Below the pieces are notes generated by a model. That model was given only the letters and a program-made list of their open reading frames with translations, was not told the origin of the DNA and did not search any database. DNA of 64,000 bases, taken from contig JANQPO010000021.1 of assembly GCA_028289445.1 (NCBI GenBank), positions 248,001 through 312,000 of the forward strand, in the 5' to 3' direction. The position numbers were made by a program, and so were the translations under genes. Source of the stretch: Tepidamorphaceae bacterium (GTDB taxonomy: Bacteria; Pseudomonadota; Alphaproteobacteria; Rhizobiales; JAKSCL01). This document shows positions 45,725 to 54,698 of this stretch, one piece after another; within the stretch, counting starts at the first letter, position 1; the number at the start of each line of letters is the position of its first letter.

Positions 45725-46810
45725 ATGACCGATCGCCCGGGCATCATGGTCTGCGGCCACGGGTCGCGGTCAAACGCGGCCGTGACCGAGTTCGCGGTCG
45801 TCGCAGAGAAGTTGAAAGACCATTTCCCGGACTGGCCGGTTGAATACGGTTATCTGGAGTTCGCCAATCCGGTGATTCGCGATGGGCTGGACCGGCTGCG
45901 CGAGCAAAACGTATCCCGCATTCTTGCTGTGCCGGGAATGTTGTTCGCCGCCGGACACGCGAAGAACGACATCCCGTCGGTGCTGAACACCTATCAAGCC
46001 AAACACGGGCTGCCGATCCACTATGGCCGCGAATTGGCTGTCGACCTGAAAATGCTGCGGGCCGCCGGCGAACGCGTTCAGGAGGCCGTCGACACAGCCA
46101 ATGCCGATTGGGGCGAGATGCCGAACCACGAGGTTTGCCTTGTCGTGATCGGCCGAGGTGCCTCCGACCCCGACGCCAATTCCAACGTCGCCAAGATCGC
46201 CCGCATGTTGTGGGAGGGCATGGGCTTCGGCTGGTGCGAGACTGGATTTTCAGGCGTGACATTCCCACTGGTTGAGCCGTGTCTGGAGCACGTGGCGAGG
46301 CTCGGCTACAAGCGCGTCATCGTCTTCCCCTATTTCCTTTTCACCGGCATCCTGATCGACCGGATCTACGGCTTCACCGACACGGTCACGGCGCGGTATC
46401 CGGACATTCAGTTCGCCAAGGCGGGCTATCTCAACGACCATCCGCTGGTGATCGAGACCTTCGCCGCGCGCGTGCGCGAGATCGACGAGGGCGCCGGGCT
46501 GATGAACTGTTCCCTGTGTAAGTACCGGGCGCAAGTTCTGGGCTTCGAGGCCGAAGTCGGCTTGGCGCAGGAAAGCCACCACCATCACGTGGAAGGCATG
46601 GGCGCGTCGGCGCCAGGCTCCAATGTCGAGGACTGCGATCTCTGCGACACGTTCTGCACCGGCCGCTGTCGTCTGGAGGCTGGTCACCACCACCACCATC
46701 ATCATGGCGACGATCATCATCACCACCACGATCACGACCATGACCATGCGCATCATCCCTATCCCCATGCGGATCATCCGCTGGGGCCGAAAAGCGTTTT
46801 GAAATCGTGA
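45725..46810 (+). CDS. cbiX: Sirohydrochlorin cobaltochelatase (CbiX) with Fe-S-type motif and His-rich tail
   Basis: Inserts Co2+ into sirohydrochlorin, the committed step of the early-cobalt pathway. 361 residues; the CbiX domains carry metal-binding His12 (GHGSR) and His78 (GHAKND). After residue 255 comes an extension with MNCSLC (260-265), matching the MxCxxC motif linked to a 4Fe-4S cluster in Bacillus megaterium CbiX, then a second cysteine cluster (Cys304, 307, 311, 315) and a tail at 321-344 that is nearly all His and Asp. The tail may store or deliver cobalt. ATG 45725 is preceded by AAGGA; the stop overlaps the cobH start. Confidence 0.94.
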   Translation: MTDRPGIMVCGHGSRSNAAVTEFAVVAEKLKDHFPDWPVEYGYLEFANPVIRDGLDRLREQNVSRILAVPGMLFAAGHAKNDIPSVLNTYQAKHGLPIHYGRELAVDLKMLRAAGERVQEAVDTANADWGEMPNHEVCLVVIGRGASDPDANSNVAKIARMLWEGMGFGWCETGFSGVTFPLVEPCLEHVARLGYKRVIVFPYFLFTGILIDRIYGFTDTVTARYPDIQFAKAGYLNDHPLVIETFAARVREIDEGAGLMNCSLCKYRAQVLGFEAEVGLAQESHHHHVEGMGASAPGSNVEDCDLCDTFCTGRCRLEAGHHHHHHHGDDHHHHHDHDHDHAHHPYPHADHPLGPKSVLKS

Positions 46811-47454
46811 TGGCCGACGCGGCTGAGCATCCGACCTATCTGCGCGATCCGGACGCGATCTATCGGGAATCGTTCGCGACGATCCGCCGCGAAGCGAACG
46901 TTGCCGGTCTTTCGGTCGATGAGGCCGCGATCGCCACGCGCGCCATCCACGCCTGCGGCATGGTTGACCTTGTCGACGATCTGCGGTTCTTCGGCGATCC
47001 GGCGGGCGGTACCCGGAGGGCGGTTGCCGAAGGGCGCCCGATCTTGGTCGACGCCCAGATGGTGGCGGCGGGGCTCATTCGCCGCAATCTGCCGGACGGT
47101 CAGGAGGTCCACTGCTTCCTCGACGACCCGCGCACGCCCGGTTTGGCCAAGGACCTTGGAACGACCCGGTCGGCGGCGGCGGTTCACTTGTGGCGCGACC
47201 GCCTGGATGGTGCGGTTGTCATCATTGGCAACGCACCGACGGCGCTTTTTGCACTGCTTGAGTTGCTCGACGCCGGAGCGCCGAAACCGGCCGCTCTGTT
47301 TGCTTTTCCCGTCGGGTTTGTCGGCGCGGCGGAATCGAAGGCGGAGCTTGCAACGAATCCGCGCGGGCTCAATGCGGTCACGCTTCTCGGCCGGCGTGGC
47401 GGCAGCGCGATCTCGGCGGCGGCCTTCAACGCAGTCTTCGCGGAGCGGCTTTAA
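46810..47454 (+). CDS. cobH: Precorrin-8X methylmutase (CobH/CbiC)
   Basis: Moves the C11 methyl group to C12, giving (cobalt-)hydrogenobyrinate. About 214 residues. The catalytic histidine is in RAIHACGMVDLVDDL (near His47), and the conserved IIGNAPTALFALLELL, AALFAFPVGFVGAAESK and GRRGGSAISAAAFNAV segments are all present. The start overlaps the cbiX stop (ATG 46810, or GTG 46807), and its own stop overlaps the next start as TAATG. Confidence 0.95.
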   Translation: MADAAEHPTYLRDPDAIYRESFATIRREANVAGLSVDEAAIATRAIHACGMVDLVDDLRFFGDPAGGTRRAVAEGRPILVDAQMVAAGLIRRNLPDGQEVHCFLDDPRTPGLAKDLGTTRSAAAVHLWRDRLDGAVVIIGNAPTALFALLELLDAGAPKPAALFAFPVGFVGAAESKAELATNPRGLNAVTLLGRRGGSAISAAAFNAVFAERL

Positions 47455-48665
47455 TGACTGCGCCTTGGCTCAGCGTCATCGGCATCGGACTTTCTGGCGC
47501 CGAGGGGCTTTCGGCGAAAGCGCGGGGTGCGCTCGCTTCGGCGAAAACCGTCTTCGGCTCCAAGCGCCAGCTCGAACTGGCCGGAGTTCCGGCCGACCGG
47601 TCGAGTGTTTGGCCCACGACCTTCGCCAAAGGACTGGATGCAGTCCTTGAAACGCGCGGGGTGCCGACGGCTGTCCTGGCCACCAACGACCCGATGCACT
47701 TTGGCGTCGGCGCGTCGTTGCTAAAGCGTCTGGATGCCGGCGAGGCGGTCGTTCATCCCCAACCGTCCGCGTTCAGCTTAGCGGCGGCTCGGCTCGGCTG
47801 GCCATTGGTGGACATCCACTGTTTGTCCGCGCACGGACGTCCACTGTCCACCGTGCTTTCCCATGTCCAGCCCGGTGCCCGTTTGCTGATCCTGTCGGAG
47901 ACCGATCAGACCCCGCGCCAATTGGCGAATTTGCTGCAGGCGCAGGGCTTTGGCGGCAGCCGGTTGGTGGTCCTGGAACAGATAGACGGGCCCGATGAGC
48001 GGATCGTGGACATGCATGTGGACACCATGTCCACTGTCGCGTTCGATCCTTTCGCGGTTATTGCGGTCGAATGCGTGGCGGCTACGGACACTGCGCTTCT
48101 GCCCGCGCTGCCCGGTCTTCCAGACGATGCGTTCGTTCACGATGGTCAATTGACGAAGCGCGAGGTGCGGGCCGTGACTATCGCGGCTCTGGCGCCGCAT
48201 CCGGGCGCCGTTCTTTGGGATGTCGGCGCCGGATGTGGGTCGGTGGCGATTGAATGGCTGCGCGCCGTGCCGCAGGCCGAAGCGATTGCGTTCGAACGGG
48301 ATGCCGCGCGGCTGGACATGATCCACCAAAACACCGAGCGGCTCGGTACCCCGCGGCTTCAGGTCGTATCGGGGGAGGTTCCCGCGACACTCGCGGATCG
48401 GCCCGCGCCGGATGCGGTGTTCCACGGTGGTGCGGTTGCCGACCCGGCTGTCTTCGAGGCGTGCTGGTCGGCGCTGAAGCCGGGTGGTCGGGTGGTGGCG
48501 AACGCCGTGACGCTTGAAGGCGAGGCGGCGCTGATTGAAAGGCATGAGCGCTTTGGCGGCGATCTCGTTCGCATGGACATCTCGCATGTCACCGATGTCG
48601 GCGGATTTCGCGGCATGCGGCCGCGCATGGCGGTCATGCAATGGCGGGCGAGGAAGACACCATGA
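47454..48665 (+). CDS. cobL: Precorrin-6Y C5,15-methyltransferase, decarboxylating (CobL; CbiE-CbiT fusion)
   Basis: 403-residue fusion of CbiE (about 1-200; IGIGLSGAEGLSAKARGAL and VLATNDPMHFGVGASL) and CbiT (about 215-400, with S-adenosylmethionine motif WDVGAGCGSVAIEW). It methylates C5 and C15 and removes the acetate carboxyl at C12. In the anaerobic pathway these are often separate proteins, so the fusion is the CobL form, used here with early-cobalt enzymes. It overlaps cobH by one base and cobI by 4 bases (ATGA). Confidence 0.95.
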   Translation: MTAPWLSVIGIGLSGAEGLSAKARGALASAKTVFGSKRQLELAGVPADRSSVWPTTFAKGLDAVLETRGVPTAVLATNDPMHFGVGASLLKRLDAGEAVVHPQPSAFSLAAARLGWPLVDIHCLSAHGRPLSTVLSHVQPGARLLILSETDQTPRQLANLLQAQGFGGSRLVVLEQIDGPDERIVDMHVDTMSTVAFDPFAVIAVECVAATDTALLPALPGLPDDAFVHDGQLTKREVRAVTIAALAPHPGAVLWDVGAGCGSVAIEWLRAVPQAEAIAFERDAARLDMIHQNTERLGTPRLQVVSGEVPATLADRPAPDAVFHGGAVADPAVFEACWSALKPGGRVVANAVTLEGEAALIERHERFGGDLVRMDISHVTDVGGFRGMRPRMAVMQWRARKTP

Positions 48666-49369
48666 CCGCCGGTACCCTCTTCGTCGTCGGTGTCGGGCCC
48701 GGCGACCCGGAGCTCATCACGCTGAAGGCGGCGCGGATCATCGCGGCGGCCGATATCGTCGTTTATCCGGTGACGGAATCGGGCGACGCGCTGGCGCGCG
48801 GCATCGCCCAAGCACATCTGGGTGGCGGGCAAACCGAGATCGGCTTCACCTTGCCGATGCGGACGGAGCGGACACCGGCGCAGGATGTCTACGACGATGT
48901 TTGCGGTCGGCTGACCACGGCGCTCGAAGCGGGGCGGACCGTCGCGCTTCTGTGCGAAGGCGATCCGTTCTTCTATGGCAGCGCCATGTACATCCACGAT
49001 CGTTTGTCCACGCAGTTCCCGACCGAGGTCGTCCCCGGCGTCACATCGCTGACGGCCGCCGCGACACGTCTCGGCCGACCGTTGGCGGCACGCGACGACG
49101 TCTTGAAAGTGCTGCCTGGGACATTGGACCGGTCTGTTCTCGCGCGTGAATTGGCCGATTGCGACGCTGCCGCGATCATCAAGGTTGGCCGCCATTTCGA
49201 CAAAGTGCGCGACGTGATCGGCGAAGCTGGATTGACCGAAGCCGCCTCTGTCGTCGAGCGCGCGACCCGCGACGACGAGCGCATCCGGTCGCTGGCCGAG
49301 ATCGGCGATGACGACATGCCCTACTTTTCGACCATCCTGATTTATCGCGGCGGTGAGGCCTGGTCATGA
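48662..49369 (+). CDS. cobI: Precorrin-2 / cobalt-precorrin-2 C20-methyltransferase (CobI/CbiL)
   Basis: 235-residue SAM-dependent methyltransferase of the tetrapyrrole methylase fold: VGVGPGDPELITLKA at the N-terminus, LLCEGDPFFYGSAMY, VVPGVTSLTAAA and KVGRHFDKVRDVI. Because a cobaltochelatase is in the operon, cobalt-precorrin-2 (Co-factor II) is the likely substrate. The ATG at 48662 overlaps the cobL stop as ATGA, and the downstream CbiG-CbiH gene overlaps its end by 4 bases. Confidence 0.94.
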   Translation: MTAGTLFVVGVGPGDPELITLKAARIIAAADIVVYPVTESGDALARGIAQAHLGGGQTEIGFTLPMRTERTPAQDVYDDVCGRLTTALEAGRTVALLCEGDPFFYGSAMYIHDRLSTQFPTEVVPGVTSLTAAATRLGRPLAARDDVLKVLPGTLDRSVLARELADCDAAAIIKVGRHFDKVRDVIGEAGLTEAASVVERATRDDERIRSLAEIGDDDMPYFSTILIYRGGEAWS

Positions 49370-51177
49370 CCAAGGGAACGGTCATCCTCGTGCTTGGACC
49401 GTCGGGCCGGACAATCGCCGACGACATCGCCGGCGTGCTTGACGGTGCCGAGGTGCACGGCCCGGCGGGACGTATCGAGACGGCGGATGTTCTGTTCGAC
49501 GAGTTGGGCCCACATCTGGCAGTGCTCTTTTCGGCCGGTCGACCGGTCGTCGGTGTGTGCGCGGCGGCGATCCTGATCCGCTTGTTGGCGCCGCACCTGA
49601 CCGATAAGCGCGGCGAGCCGCCGGTCGTCGCGATCGCCGAAGATGGGTCCGCCGCGGTGCCGCTTTTGGGCGGTCACAATGGCGGAAATCTGCTGGCGAA
49701 AACGATTGCGCGAAAACTGGGAATCGCGCCCGCGATCACCACTGCGGGCGATGTGCGCTTCGGCGTCGCGCTGGATTCACCGCCTGAAGGCTGGACGCTG
49801 GCGAACCGTGCGGATGCCAAGCCGGTCATGGCGGCGCTCCTTGCCGGCAAGCCTGCTACAATCGATACCGATCTGACATGGCTCGATGAGGCACCCATCC
49901 AGCGCGCGGAGGATGCCGCCATTCGGCTGACGGCAACGACCCGCCGCGAGAGCGGGAGTGCTGAGCATCTGGTCTACTATCCGCGCCGACTGGTTGTCGG
50001 CGTCGGTTCGGACCGGGGCTGTCCGCCTGAGGAAGCGGTGCGGCTTGCGATGGATACATTCGACGCGGCCAACCTGGCCCCCGAAGCCGTGGCGGCGGTG
50101 GTGTCGATCGATCGCAAGGCGGACGAGCCGGCCGTGCATGCCGTCGCCGAGGCTCTCGGCGTCGAGGCACGTTTTCTGTCGACCGATGATATCGCAAGCG
50201 TTGCCGACCGCATTCCCAATCCCTCCGCCGTCGTCATGCGCGAAGTCGGCGTGCCCGGTGTCGCGGAAGGCGCGGCGCTCTTTGCTGCCGGCGACGGCGG
50301 TCGATTGGTTGCGGAGAAACGAAAGTCGAGCCGCGCCACCTGCGCCATCGCGGAAGCCACGCAGCTTATCGAGCCGTCGGCCATCGGGCAGGCGCGGGGA
50401 CGGATTTCCGTCGTCGGGATTGGACCGGGGACCACAGACTGGCGCAGTCCCGAGGCGACGCGCTTGTTGACCGCCGCGACCGATTGGGTTGGCTATGGGC
50501 TTTATCTCGATCTGGCCGAAGACCTCGCGGCGGACAAAGTCCAGCATCGCTTCCCGCTCGGCGCCGAAGAAGATCGGGTGCGCTTCGCGCTCAAGCTCGC
50601 GGGTCGCGGCAAGGACGTGGCACTGCTCTGTTCCGGCGATGCCGGCATCTACGCCATGGCGGCGCTGGTTTTTGAGGTGCTGGAGGAGGCCGTCGGTCTC
50701 GTCGATGCGGAGCAACGCGTCGAGGTCGTCATTGCGCCTGGAATTTCGGCGGTGCAGGCGGCGGCCGCGCGGGCCGGCGCGCCGATCGGTCACGATTTCT
50801 GCCTGATCTCCCTATCGGACCTGATGACGCCCTGGTCCGTCATCGAACGGCGGATCGAGGCGGCTGCCGAGGGCGATTTCGTCACCGCCTTCTATAACCC
50901 CCGCTCCGAGCGGCGGCGCAACCAGCTTGACCGGGCGATGGCGATCTTGTCGCGATCGCGCCCCGCATCGACGCCGGTTATCGTGGCGTCCAATCTCGGC
51001 CGTGCCGAAGAGGCTTTACAGGTCGTGACGCTTCAAGATTTCGATGCGGACACCGTCGACATGTTGTCGTTGGTGCTGGTCGGGTCGTCTGAGACCCGTG
51101 CTTACGAAGCCGGAGATGGGCGCACGCGGGTCTATACACCGCGCGGCTACGGCGAGAAGCGGAGAGCGGCGGAATGA
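49366..51177 (+). CDS. cobJ: CbiG-CbiH fusion: cobalt-precorrin-5A hydrolase and (cobalt-)precorrin-3B C17-methyltransferase
   Basis: 603-residue two-enzyme fusion. Residues 1 to about 330 are CbiG: the N-terminal and central part ([18 protein letters not shown] near 103-120) and the CbiG C-terminal domain ([20 protein letters not shown] near 205-225). Residues from about 345 are the methyltransferase CbiH/CobJ ([53 protein letters not shown]). CbiH contracts the ring by methylating C17; CbiG opens the resulting lactone and releases acetaldehyde. CbiG belongs to the oxygen-independent route, supporting that pathway here. Overlaps cobI and cobM by 4 bases each. Confidence 0.94.
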   Translation: MTKGTVILVLGPSGRTIADDIAGVLDGAEVHGPAGRIETADVLFDELGPHLAVLFSAGRPVVGVCAAAILIRLLAPHLTDKRGEPPVVAIAEDGSAAVPLLGGHNGGNLLAKTIARKLGIAPAITTAGDVRFGVALDSPPEGWTLANRADAKPVMAALLAGKPATIDTDLTWLDEAPIQRAEDAAIRLTATTRRESGSAEHLVYYPRRLVVGVGSDRGCPPEEAVRLAMDTFDAANLAPEAVAAVVSIDRKADEPAVHAVAEALGVEARFLSTDDIASVADRIPNPSAVVMREVGVPGVAEGAALFAAGDGGRLVAEKRKSSRATCAIAEATQLIEPSAIGQARGRISVVGIGPGTTDWRSPEATRLLTAATDWVGYGLYLDLAEDLAADKVQHRFPLGAEEDRVRFALKLAGRGKDVALLCSGDAGIYAMAALVFEVLEEAVGLVDAEQRVEVVIAPGISAVQAAAARAGAPIGHDFCLISLSDLMTPWSVIERRIEAAAEGDFVTAFYNPRSERRRNQLDRAMAILSRSRPASTPVIVASNLGRAEEALQVVTLQDFDADTVDMLSLVLVGSSETRAYEAGDGRTRVYTPRGYGEKRRAAE

Positions 51178-51956
51178 CGGCGACCGTCCATTTCATCGGT
51201 GCAGGTCCTGGCGCGCCCGACCTGATCACGGTCCGTGGCCTCCGGTTGATTGAACAGTGTCCGGTCTGTCTTTATGCCGGCTCGCTGGTTCCAGCCGAGG
51301 TGGTTGCGGCGGCGCCTGCCGGAGCAAGGGTTGTCGATACGGCGCCGCTGCATCTGGACGAGATCATTGCCGAAATCGAAGCTGCCGTCGCGGATGGCAA
51401 GGACGTGGCTCGTGTCCACTCCGGCGACCCGTCGCTTTATGGCGCGATTGCCGAACAGATGCGCCGGTTGGATGCGCTGGATATTCCCTATGACGTGACG
51501 CCGGGCGTTCCCGCTTTTGCAGCGGCCGCCGCCGAGCTGGGCCAGGAATTGACGCTGCCGGACATCGCCCAGACCGTGATCCTGACACGCACGGCGATGA
51601 AGTCCACGGCCATGCCGCTGGGCGAAGAATTGGAAACCCTGGCACGTAGCGGCGCGACCCTGGCCATTCATCTTTCGGTGCGCAATTTGCGCCATGTCGA
51701 GCGGGCGCTAACGCCCCATTACGGCGCCGATTGTCCGGCAATCGTGGTCTATCGGGCGACCTGGCCGGATCAGCAGATCATTCGGGGAACGCTCGCCGAC
51801 ATCGCTCAGAAGGTGCGGGCCGCCAAGATCACCCGTACAGCGCTGGTCTTCGTCGGTCATGTGTTCGGCGACCAGCACTTCCGTGATTCAATGCTCTATG
51901 ACGCCGCGCACCAGCATGTATTGCGCAACCGTAAGACCAAGGCTCACGCATTATGA
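51174..51956 (+). CDS. cobM: Precorrin-4 / cobalt-precorrin-4 C11-methyltransferase (CobM/CbiF)
   Basis: 260-residue tetrapyrrole methylase with [19 protein letters not shown] at the N-terminus, [32 protein letters not shown], and TMPLGE-like [12 protein letters not shown]. It methylates C11. The ATG overlaps the stop of the CbiG-CbiH gene as ATGA. Its 3' end overlaps the convergent cobK gene by 13 bases (51944-51956), so there is no room for a terminator between them. Confidence 0.94.
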   Translation: MTATVHFIGAGPGAPDLITVRGLRLIEQCPVCLYAGSLVPAEVVAAAPAGARVVDTAPLHLDEIIAEIEAAVADGKDVARVHSGDPSLYGAIAEQMRRLDALDIPYDVTPGVPAFAAAAAELGQELTLPDIAQTVILTRTAMKSTAMPLGEELETLARSGATLAIHLSVRNLRHVERALTPHYGADCPAIVVYRATWPDQQIIRGTLADIAQKVRAAKITRTALVFVGHVFGDQHFRDSMLYDAAHQHVLRNRKTKAHAL

Positions 51957-52678
51957 TCGGCGATCAACGCCAGCGCCTGAGCAACGGTCGTCGCGTCCGG
52001 TTCGGGCAGGCCGGACGGCCGGTCGATCATGATCACCGGCAGGCCGAGATCGCGCGCGGCGTCAAGCTTCGCTCGGTCGCCGCCGGCGTTCTTGCTGACC
52101 AGAACGGTCACGTTGCGGTCGCGCATGAGCGCCGTCTCGTCCTCAACGGCGAATGGCGGTCGTCCAATGACGATCTCGATGCCTACGGGCGGTACGTCCG
52201 GCGGTTCGATCATGCGCGCGATCAGACGACAGTCGGTCCGGTTGGCGAAGGCGCCAAGCTCTTGGCGGCCGATGGTCAAAAACGCCGTCGCGTTGTCCGG
52301 AAGAGCACGCGCCGCACCGTCGATATCGGGAACGATGTGCCAAGTATCGCCGGCCTTTGCCGTCCAGGGCGGTCGTTCGAGACGCAGGTACGGGCAGCCG
52401 GACTGCGCCGCGGCGATGTGGGCGCTAGCGGTGATTTGCGTCGCATAGGGGTGGGTGGCGTCGACGAGGAGGTCGACGGTTTCGGCCTCCAGATAGCGCT
52501 GCAACCCATCAGCGCCGCCGAAGCCGCCACGCCGTGTTTCGCCCCTTGGAAGAACGGGGGCTGACGTGACGCCGGCAAGCGATGTGACGATCCGATCTGT
52601 CCCGCTCTTCGAAAGCGCCGTGGCAAGCTCTCGGGCTTCGGTCGTGCCGCCGAGGATGAGGATGGTCCTATTCGACAT
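51944..52678 (-). CDS. cobK: Precorrin-6A / cobalt-precorrin-6A reductase (CobK/CbiJ)
   Basis: NAD(P)H-dependent reductase, about 244 residues, with the N-terminal nucleotide-binding [28 protein letters not shown] near 80-90, and YLRLERPPW. It acts between the CbiD and CobL steps. It overlaps the cbiD gene by 11 bases in the same direction, and converges with cobM. The start at ATG 52678 is chosen; a TTG at 52684 would add two residues. Confidence 0.93.
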   Translation of the reverse strand: MSNRTILILGGTTEARELATALSKSGTDRIVTSLAGVTSAPVLPRGETRRGGFGGADGLQRYLEAETVDLLVDATHPYATQITASAHIAAAQSGCPYLRLERPPWTAKAGDTWHIVPDIDGAARALPDNATAFLTIGRQELGAFANRTDCRLIARMIEPPDVPPVGIEIVIGRPPFAVEDETALMRDRNVTVLVSKNAGGDRAKLDAARDLGLPVIMIDRPSGLPEPDATTVAQALALIADHNA

Positions 52679-53771
52679 GGGCAATGATCCGGCCCGACCG
52701 GTCGACGATCATAAGGTTGACGGCGACCGGAGCCCCCCGCAACGCATCAATGGCCGTCTCTCTCGCGCGCGCGGCGACGGTGTCGGCAAGGGCGAGACCG
52801 GCAGTGTTAGCAAGCGTGAGGACTTCGGCGGCGGTGTTGGCCGTTCTGGTCTCGGCGGCGAGCGCGTCGTCGCCGCCGCATTCCGACAGGCGCGCGGCAA
52901 GCCAATCCATGTCGACCTGGCTGCGGCCGGAATGAAGATCGAGCGCGCCTTGAGCGAGCTTGGTGAGCTTGCCGAAACCGCCCGCAATTGTCAGCTTGGG
53001 AACCGGGTTGTTCCGCAGATATTTCAGCATCCCGCCGGCGAAATCGCCCATATCGATCAGCGCATGATCGGGCAGCCCGTAATGCGCCTTGACGGCGTCT
53101 TCGGATGTCGATCCGGTCGCCCCCGCGACACGATCAAGACCTGCGGCGCGGGCAACGTCGATGCCGCGATGGATGGAGTGAATCCAGGCCGAACAGGAGA
53201 AAGGGTGCACGACGCCGGTCGTCCCCAGGATCGACAGGCCGCCGACAATGCCGAGACGCGGATTCCAGGTTTTTTCGGCCAGCGCCGCGCCACCTGGGAC
53301 CGAGATTTCGATCTCGACATCGGGCGTGAAACCGTGGACCTCAGCCAGTTGATGCACCACGGCCCGCATCATGTCGCGCGGGACCGGATTGATCGCCGGC
53401 TCGCCGGGCGGCAGGGGCAGGCCCGCTTTGGTGACCGTGCCGACGCCGGTACCGGCGCGGAAAACCACGCCGGCGCCCTTCGCGGCGAACCGCACCGTCG
53501 CGACAATCGTCGCGCCATGGGTGACATCCGGGTCGTCGCCGGCGTCCTTGACGATCTCGGCACGTGCGAAACCCTCGCCCACCTGCTCTTTCGCCAGAGC
53601 GAAGGCCGGTGTCTCGCCTTTCGGCAGGCTGATCGAAACGGGGTCGGGGAAGTCTCCGGTGGCGAGCGCCGTCAGCGCCGCCTTGGTCGCGGCCGTCGCG
53701 CAGGCGCCGGTCGTCCAGCCGCGCCGCAAAGCGCGTTTTTCGGCGCCGTCCGGTCTTGCCATTTCGTCCAT
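52668..53771 (-). CDS. cbiD: Cobalt-precorrin-5B C1-methyltransferase (CbiD)
   Basis: 367-residue enzyme that methylates C1 in the oxygen-independent pathway; aerobic pathways use CobF instead. Family motifs are clear: RRGWTTGACATAATKAAL near 14-31, GAGVGTVTKAGL-type GTGVGTVTKAGL, NPVPRDMM, the GLSILGTTGVVHPFSCSAW region and GDFAGGMLKYLRNN. With cobK it forms a two-gene minus-strand unit inserted in a plus-strand set. The gene is divergent from cobA at 53827, with about 55 bases between them. Confidence 0.95.
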   Translation of the reverse strand: MDEMARPDGAEKRALRRGWTTGACATAATKAALTALATGDFPDPVSISLPKGETPAFALAKEQVGEGFARAEIVKDAGDDPDVTHGATIVATVRFAAKGAGVVFRAGTGVGTVTKAGLPLPPGEPAINPVPRDMMRAVVHQLAEVHGFTPDVEIEISVPGGAALAEKTWNPRLGIVGGLSILGTTGVVHPFSCSAWIHSIHRGIDVARAAGLDRVAGATGSTSEDAVKAHYGLPDHALIDMGDFAGGMLKYLRNNPVPKLTIAGGFGKLTKLAQGALDLHSGRSQVDMDWLAARLSECGGDDALAAETRTANTAAEVLTLANTAGLALADTVAARARETAIDALRGAPVAVNLMIVDRSGRIIAHVE

Positions 53772-53826
53772 CGGGCGGACACTATCCGGCCGCCTTCGGA
53801 CTTGAAAGCATCGAATGGGGTTGACG

Positions 53827-54693
53827 ATGAGTAGCGGGAAGGCCGCGTCGCGGCTTGCGGGCCTGGCGCTCGGCGAGGATCGCCGCTTCGCCGATCTGGA
53901 TGGCGCCGGGTTCCCCGACTTCGCGCCGGGCAGCGTCTGGCTTGTTGGTGCCGGGCCGGGTGCGCCGGGCCTGTTGACCGTGATGGGCTATCACGCGCTG
54001 TGCCAGGCCGATGTTATCGTCTATGACGCGCTCGTTTCGTCCGGCATTCTGCAATGGGCGCGGCCGGGCGCCGAGCTTGTCTATGCCGGGAAGCGAGGCG
54101 GCAAACCCTCGGCGAAGCAGATCGACATCACGGTTCGGCTGGTCGCGCTTGCCCGCGATGGCAAGCGCGTTCTGCGCCTGAAGGGTGGCGATCCGTTTAT
54201 CTTTGGGCGCGGCGGCGAGGAATGCCAGGCCCTGGCGGCGGCCGGCGTGCCTTACCGTATCGTACCTGGCATTTCCTCAGGCGTCGGCGGGCTGGCCTAT
54301 GCCGGTATTCCGGCGACTCATCGCGAGACCAATCACAGCGTGATTTTCCTGACGGGCCACGATTCCTCCGGCGCCGTTCCCGCCAGCGTCGACTGGGCGG
54401 CGGTGGCCACCGCGTCTCCGGTCATTGTCATGTACATGGCGGTCAAGAACCTGGCCGAAATCGCCGCGAAGCTAGTGGCCGGCGGCCGGAACGGCGCCGA
54501 TCCGGTGGCGGTCGTCGCGAATGCCTCTTTGCCGGAGCAGGAGGTCGTCGAAAGCCGGCTCGATGCCGTCGGTGCCTTGGCCGATGCCGGGCAGTTGCCG
54601 ACGCCTGCGATTGTCGTCATCGGCAAGGTCGCCGACATGCGCGAAACGCTTGACTGGTATCGCGACCAGTTGCGCGCCAATCCGCTGGCCTGA
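53827..54693 (+). CDS. cobA: Uroporphyrinogen-III C-methyltransferase (SUMT, CobA)
   Basis: Makes precorrin-2 from uroporphyrinogen III. 288 residues as started at ATG 53827 (an in-frame ATG at 53815 is an alternative; GGGG lies between). Family motifs: VWLVGAGPGAPGLLTVMGYHAL, VYAGKRGGKPSAKQ, LRLKGGDPFIFGRGGEE, and GIPATHRETNH. It lacks a CysG-type N-terminal dehydrogenase/ferrochelatase domain, so oxidation of precorrin-2 to sirohydrochlorin needs an enzyme outside the window. Confidence 0.94.
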   Translation: MSSGKAASRLAGLALGEDRRFADLDGAGFPDFAPGSVWLVGAGPGAPGLLTVMGYHALCQADVIVYDALVSSGILQWARPGAELVYAGKRGGKPSAKQIDITVRLVALARDGKRVLRLKGGDPFIFGRGGEECQALAAAGVPYRIVPGISSGVGGLAYAGIPATHRETNHSVIFLTGHDSSGAVPASVDWAAVATASPVIVMYMAVKNLAEIAAKLVAGGRNGADPVAVVANASLPEQEVVESRLDAVGALADAGQLPTPAIVVIGKVADMRETLDWYRDQLRANPLA

Positions 54694-54698
54694 TCGCC

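Noticed and set aside
46680-46750. Tandem CAC/CAT repeats as a possible microsatellite or CRISPR-like array
   Set aside because: These are in-frame histidine codons of the CbiX tail, with mixed CAC/CAT use and Asp codons, as expected for a selected metal-binding tail.
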